Assembly (NCBI GenBank): GCA_001606155.1
Contig: LODT01000028.1
Span: forward strand, 1,278,735-1,342,734
DNA: 64,000 nt
Origin: Tieghemostelium lacteum
Lineage: Eukaryota > Evosea > Eumycetozoa > Dictyosteliales > Raperosteliaceae
Direction: 5' to 3'
The position numbers and the translations under genes were made by a program. Below are positions 60,830 through 64,000 of the stretch, piece by piece (position 1 is the first letter of the stretch; the number at the start of each line of letters is the position of its first letter). Under the pieces are notes generated by a model. It did not search any database, was not told the DNA's origin, and saw nothing but the letters and a program-made list of their open reading frames with translations.

Positions 60830-61595
60830 TTAATAGAGAAGATGTAAATCTACAAATTCCTCTGGATGGGGATACAGTAAACAAAATTTTTCAATTACTT
60901 CAGGATTTACAAATAATATGGTATCTAAAAATGAAATATATAATATCATTGATGATAGATTAATAACCAAGAGGAAAAATAAATATGAAAAAGGTTATGT
61001 TTCTAGTCATAGTGATGACTTGTTTGGTAATAGTTCTGGAAGTGGTTCTGGTAATAATAATTCTGGAGATATTAAACCTGATTCAGAAAGAACTATTTTC
61101 AGAAGACTGGATTTCTTTCAAAAGCACTGTTTTCATGGAAATGAAAATGAAAAAGTAGACGAATGGTGGAATAAAATAAAATTAATGGTTAGTTATATTC
61201 CTCTGGATCAACAAAAGAAGTATTTGTCCTATTGTTTGTCTGGTGAAGCTTTAATAGCTTACCAAAATTCTACATCCAAGCCTGAAAACTTCAGTGAACT
61301 AAAGAAGTTTGTTATCAGTATTTCTAAAGAAGAAAGCACTCAGAGAAAGAAGTTCAATGATCTAAATCATGTACTGGGTAATATTAAACAGTTCAACATG
61401 GAGTTTCAAAAGCTGATGCCATTGTACAAATCAGTAAATGAAGAAGATCAAATGTGGTTTTATCAAGTAAAGTTATGTCCAGAAGTTAGATGTTACATTG
61501 TTGTCAAGAATCATGAAAGTTTGACTGATTTAATAAGTAGAGCCACTGCTCTAGATCAATTAGAATATGAAAAACTTTCTAAAGAAGATAGGTAA
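60830..61595 (+). mobile_element. Ty3/gypsy-type retrotransposon fossil (Gag region)
   Basis: The encoded segment has the Gag capsid pattern of Ty3/gypsy elements: FHGNENEKVDEWWNKI, YLSYCLSGEALIAYQ, then a helix with NMEFQKLMPLY. A Gly/Ser/Asn linker precedes it. No protease, Pol or LTR follows in the window, so it is an incomplete, old copy. It directly follows the VASt gene fragment. Confidence 0.7.
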
Positions 61596-61877
61596 TACTA
61601 CTGTTACTAATTCAAATTCTGGTACAAATTGTTGATATTGTTATTATTGTTTAGTTTAAGGGTGAATGATTAATAAATGAAATTTTTATTGCAATGTTAA
61701 CTAAGAGTCTATTATGATTTAATATGAATTTCATTAGTTTTTAAAAGTACTTGTATTTAAATTTCAGTTTAGTTGATCGATATAAATATTTTGAGATGGA
61801 TAAGGATGTGAATCTTCCATTATTTGATTGAGAAATAAATTCTTCCATTTTTACATATAATTCAAAAAATAATTTTA

Positions 61878-61941
61878 ATCTATGAATTATTGAAGTTATA
61901 AAGTTAAAAACCTTTAATAATAACTTCAATAATTCATAGAT
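61878..61941. repeat. Perfect 22-bp inverted repeat (hairpin), 20-nt loop
   Basis: Arm 61878-61899 (ATCTATGAATTATTGAAG...) is exactly the reverse complement of arm 61920-61941. The right arm coincides with the end of the hAT-like coding remnant, so the left arm looks like a short inverted copy of it. Confidence 0.85.
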
Positions 61942-62392
61942 AAATTTACATAAGTGTCAATAATTTCCTTTTGGATTGTTTCAATACTTGAAAAAGTATC
62001 TACAAACATTGGAATGGTGCTGGACAGTCAAATAGATCTTGAGAGATCATAGCAGTATTTTTGTGATATATTTCCCTTTGACCTTGAAAAAGGTATTAAT
62101 CTTTATTATTTTCACCAAACAAATCAGGATATTGAGTTTGATATTCTTCAGTTAGAGCAGTAAAATTAGAATGAATATATTTAAAGAGAGTATATTCAGA
62201 GCTAAATCTAGTACATACAACGCCAGGGATCATACTTTCCATTACAGATTTAAAATATAATTTCAAATTTGAACTGTTTCTAATTGTGTTAGAGAATGAA
62301 ATATATGGTTCAATATATTCTGATATTGAGTCTAGAACCTGATTAACTACCAAATCATTTATGTGAACAAGACAACCAATATTCACTAGGGA
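61935..62392 (-). mobile_element. hAT-superfamily DNA transposon remnant
   Basis: The minus strand encodes CLVHINDLVVNQVL, about 20 residues later IRNSSNLKLYF, then VVCTRFSSEYTLFKYI, the family pattern C.(A/V)H..N(L)V, IR.S and TR(W/F).S.Y of hAT transposases. The frame ends at 62096 (FGENNKD). A further hAT-like stretch (PMFVDTFSSIETIQKEI) lies just downstream in another frame, to about 61935. The N-terminal zinc finger, most of the catalytic part and the C-terminal dimerisation domain are absent, and there are stops, so it is dead. Confidence 0.6.
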
Positions 62393-62406
62393 CTATTTTT
62401 TTTTTA

Positions 62407-62429
62407 GATTCATGAATAATTCGTGAATC
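62407..62429. repeat. Short near-perfect palindrome
   Basis: GATTCATGAAT and ATTCGTGAATC flank a single A; the two 11-base arms pair with one G-T mismatch. It lies at the start of the hAT remnant and might be part of a transposon end or a protein-binding site. Confidence 0.5.
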
Positions 62430-62568
62430 GTTTCGAGTTTGGTCACCAAATCGAATAGACTTTTAAATTTTTTATTCGAATGGGAGCTTTATCTTTAAAT
62501 TTAATATGAATTTAAAAGTTTTTTTTTTTATTTTTCTATCAAATCAGGAAAATACATGTCATTAGAAA

Positions 62569-64000
62569 ATGAAATTTTATTTAGAAGATTTATTAGTTTA
62601 TTTTCCATATACTTATATATATCCGGAGCAGTATAATTATATGTTGGCACTAAAGAGATCACTAGATTCAGGTGGACCTTGTATATTAGAGATGCCCAGT
62701 GGTACAGGTAAGACAGTATCACTTTTATCACTAATTAGTAGTTATCAAGTAAAACATCCAACTGCCAAATTAATATATTGCTCTAGAACAGTACCAGAGA
62801 TTGAACAGGCAACAGAGGAAGCACGAAGAGTTATACAATATAGAAACTCAGAACTTGGTGATCAGGCACCAAAAACATTGGTAATGGCAATGTCTTCACG
62901 AAGAAACTTGTGTGTTCATCCAAGAGTCTCTGAGGAACGTGATGGTAAAGTTGTTGATAGTCTCTGTAGAGATCTAACCTCAACATGGGTTAGAGAAAAC
63001 AACAATGCTGAAAAATGTACATATTTTGAGAAATTTGAAGAACAGGGCAAAGATATACTTTTGGAAGGTGTATATTCATTAGATGATCTCAAAGAGTACG
63101 GAATCAAATCTGGACTCTGTCCCTATTTTCTCAGTAGACGTATATTGGATTTTGCCAATATAGTTATATTCAGTTACCAATACATGCTAGATCCAAAGAT
63201 TGCATCGTTAATCTCTGGAAGTTTTCCAACGAATAGTATAGTGGTATTTGATGAAGCACATAATATCGATAATGTGTGTATTAATTCATTATCTCTGAAT
63301 TTTGATAACAAACTATTGGATAACTCGTTAAAGAGTATAAATAAAATGAAGCAAAAGATTGATACAATGAAGAAAGAGGATGTAGATAGACTGACTAGAG
63401 AGTATACAAGTCTGGTAGAAGGACTAGCTAGAAGTGGAGTAAGGAGAGCTGATGAGATTTCAGGTGATCCTGTACTACCACAAGATGTAATCAAAGAAGC
63501 TGTACCTGGAAACATTCGTAAAGCCGAACATTTCCTAAACCTTCTTAAACGTCTAGTAGAATACCTCAGAAATAGACTAAAACCCAATTTAGTACTCTCT
63601 GAAACCCCATTAGTATTTCTACAAAGTCTCTATCACAGCACTCAAATAACCTCAAGAACACTTCGATTCTGTTCTCAGAGGTTAAGTTCACTGATTAGAA
63701 CTCTGAGACTCTCTGATCTCAATCAATTCAGTGCAGTTTCTTTGATTGCTGATTTTGCAACTTTAGTAGGTACCTATACAACAGGGTTCCTTATCATCAT
63801 TGAACCTTTTTATCAAGCTAGAGTTGGACATCAGATTGAACCAATCTTCCAATTCTCATGTTTAGATGCATCTATAGGTATGAAACCTATTTTTGATAGA
63901 TATAGATCGGTTATTATAACCAGTGGTACATTGTCACCTATAGATATATACACTAAAATACTTAAATTCAGACCAACTGTAATTGAAAGATTGAATATGA
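62569..64000 (+). CDS. ercc2: XPD/ERCC2 (Rad3) DNA helicase of TFIIH, 5' part
   Basis: Superfamily 2 5'-3' helicase of TFIIH, needed for nucleotide excision repair and transcription initiation in the nucleus. The start MKFYLEDLLVYFPYTYIYPE matches XPD (human [20 protein letters not shown]). Walker A MPSGTGKTVS is at residue 42, the DEAH box at about 228, and the Fe-S cluster cysteines are in RNLCVHP, SLCRDL, KCTYFE and GLCPYF. The frame is open and intron-free to the right edge (about 477 codons of some 760). The overlapping upstream ATG at 62556 is in another frame and is not the start. Confidence 0.96.
   Translation, partial: MKFYLEDLLVYFPYTYIYPEQYNYMLALKRSLDSGGPCILEMPSGTGKTVSLLSLISSYQVKHPTAKLIYCSRTVPEIEQATEEARRVIQYRNSELGDQAPKTLVMAMSSRRNLCVHPRVSEERDGKVVDSLCRDLTSTWVRENNNAEKCTYFEKFEEQGKDILLEGVYSLDDLKEYGIKSGLCPYFLSRRILDFANIVIFSYQYMLDPKIASLISGSFPTNSIVVFDEAHNIDNVCINSLSLNFDNKLLDNSLKSINKMKQKIDTMKKEDVDRLTREYTSLVEGLARSGVRRADEISGDPVLPQDVIKEAVPGNIRKAEHFLNLLKRLVEYLRNRLKPNLVLSETPLVFLQSLYHSTQITSRTLRFCSQRLSSLIRTLRLSDLNQFSAVSLIADFATLVGTYTTGFLIIIEPFYQARVGHQIEPIFQFSCLDASIGMKPIFDRYRSVIITSGTLSPIDIYTKILKFRPTVIERLNM

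Larger units (their letters stand above)
61596..62568. other. Intergenic region upstream of XPD with DNA-transposon remnant
   Basis: About 970 bp. It contains a 22-bp hairpin, a hAT transposase remnant and a short palindrome (listed separately). The last 100 bp should hold the XPD promoter. No host gene was seen. Confidence 0.5.

Noticed and set aside
1-64000. tRNA, rRNA and CRISPR loci
   Set aside because: I looked for B-box-like GGTTCGA motifs, rRNA-like stretches and regularly spaced repeats in the intergenic DNA and saw none; short tRNAs could still be missed by eye.

Overview
The window reads as nuclear DNA of a dictyostelid social amoeba. It is strongly AT-rich between genes. Introns are short (mostly about 55-130 nt) and GT-AG, with GTAAGT/GTATGT-like donors, and coding regions carry runs of Asn, Gln and Ser codons. 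The gene content agrees: a hybrid histidine kinase, an FNIP-repeat F-box-like protein, large EGF-like membrane proteins and PMP-type beta-helix surface proteins. The protein sequences do not look like Dictyostelium discoideum itself. A species from another dictyostelid group is my inference; I cannot name it.

Layout. 1-4119 (-): 5' part of a hybrid histidine kinase that runs off the left edge. 4475-6249 (+): ALG3 mannosyltransferase. 6399-9221 (+): zinc-finger/CUE/SMR protein. 9703-10918 (+): delta-12-type fatty acid desaturase. 10919-12491: gene-poor stretch with a Ty3/gypsy-type fossil, a 29-bp perfect hairpin and a GGATA/TATCC cluster. 12492-23264 (-): a 3548-residue type I membrane protein built from two similar halves. 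24207-36451 (+): two six-exon paralogues flanking a small secreted protein and an ABCB half transporter. 36672-40023 (-): a Ulp1-type protease and eIF3m. 40523-48104: a PMP-repeat surface protein, Elp2, an SLC35F transporter and an unrecognised helical protein. 48269-51776 (-): an NDUFB4-like subunit, an FNIP protein, a decayed gene and a Uma2-like nuclease-fold protein. 51885-53604: gene remnants, then cornichon. 53738-59804 (-): a CNNM protein and a 1282-residue unknown. 60379-62429: a truncated VASt domain abutting a Ty3-type Gag fossil, then a hAT transposase remnant. 62569-64000 (+): XPD helicase, running off the right edge.

Most genes are ordinary housekeeping genes: glycosylation and ER export (ALG3, cornichon), translation and tRNA modification (eIF3m, Elp2), respiration, TFIIH. 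There are no operons. Divergent pairs share 350-950 bp promoters and convergent pairs have short gaps.

The most unusual items are the hybrid kinase with Glu where the phospho-accepting His should be, the internal half duplication of the giant protein with its alternating A/B modules, the Uma2-like protein, the triplicated Cys/His finger on a Cue2/N4BP2-type protein, and the paralogue pair. Four apparent +1 frame breaks in two adjacent housekeeping-type genes lie at or near homopolymers and look like sequencing over-calls. Gene models were built by eye from splice signals and reading frame; protein identities rest on recalled family motifs, with no database search.
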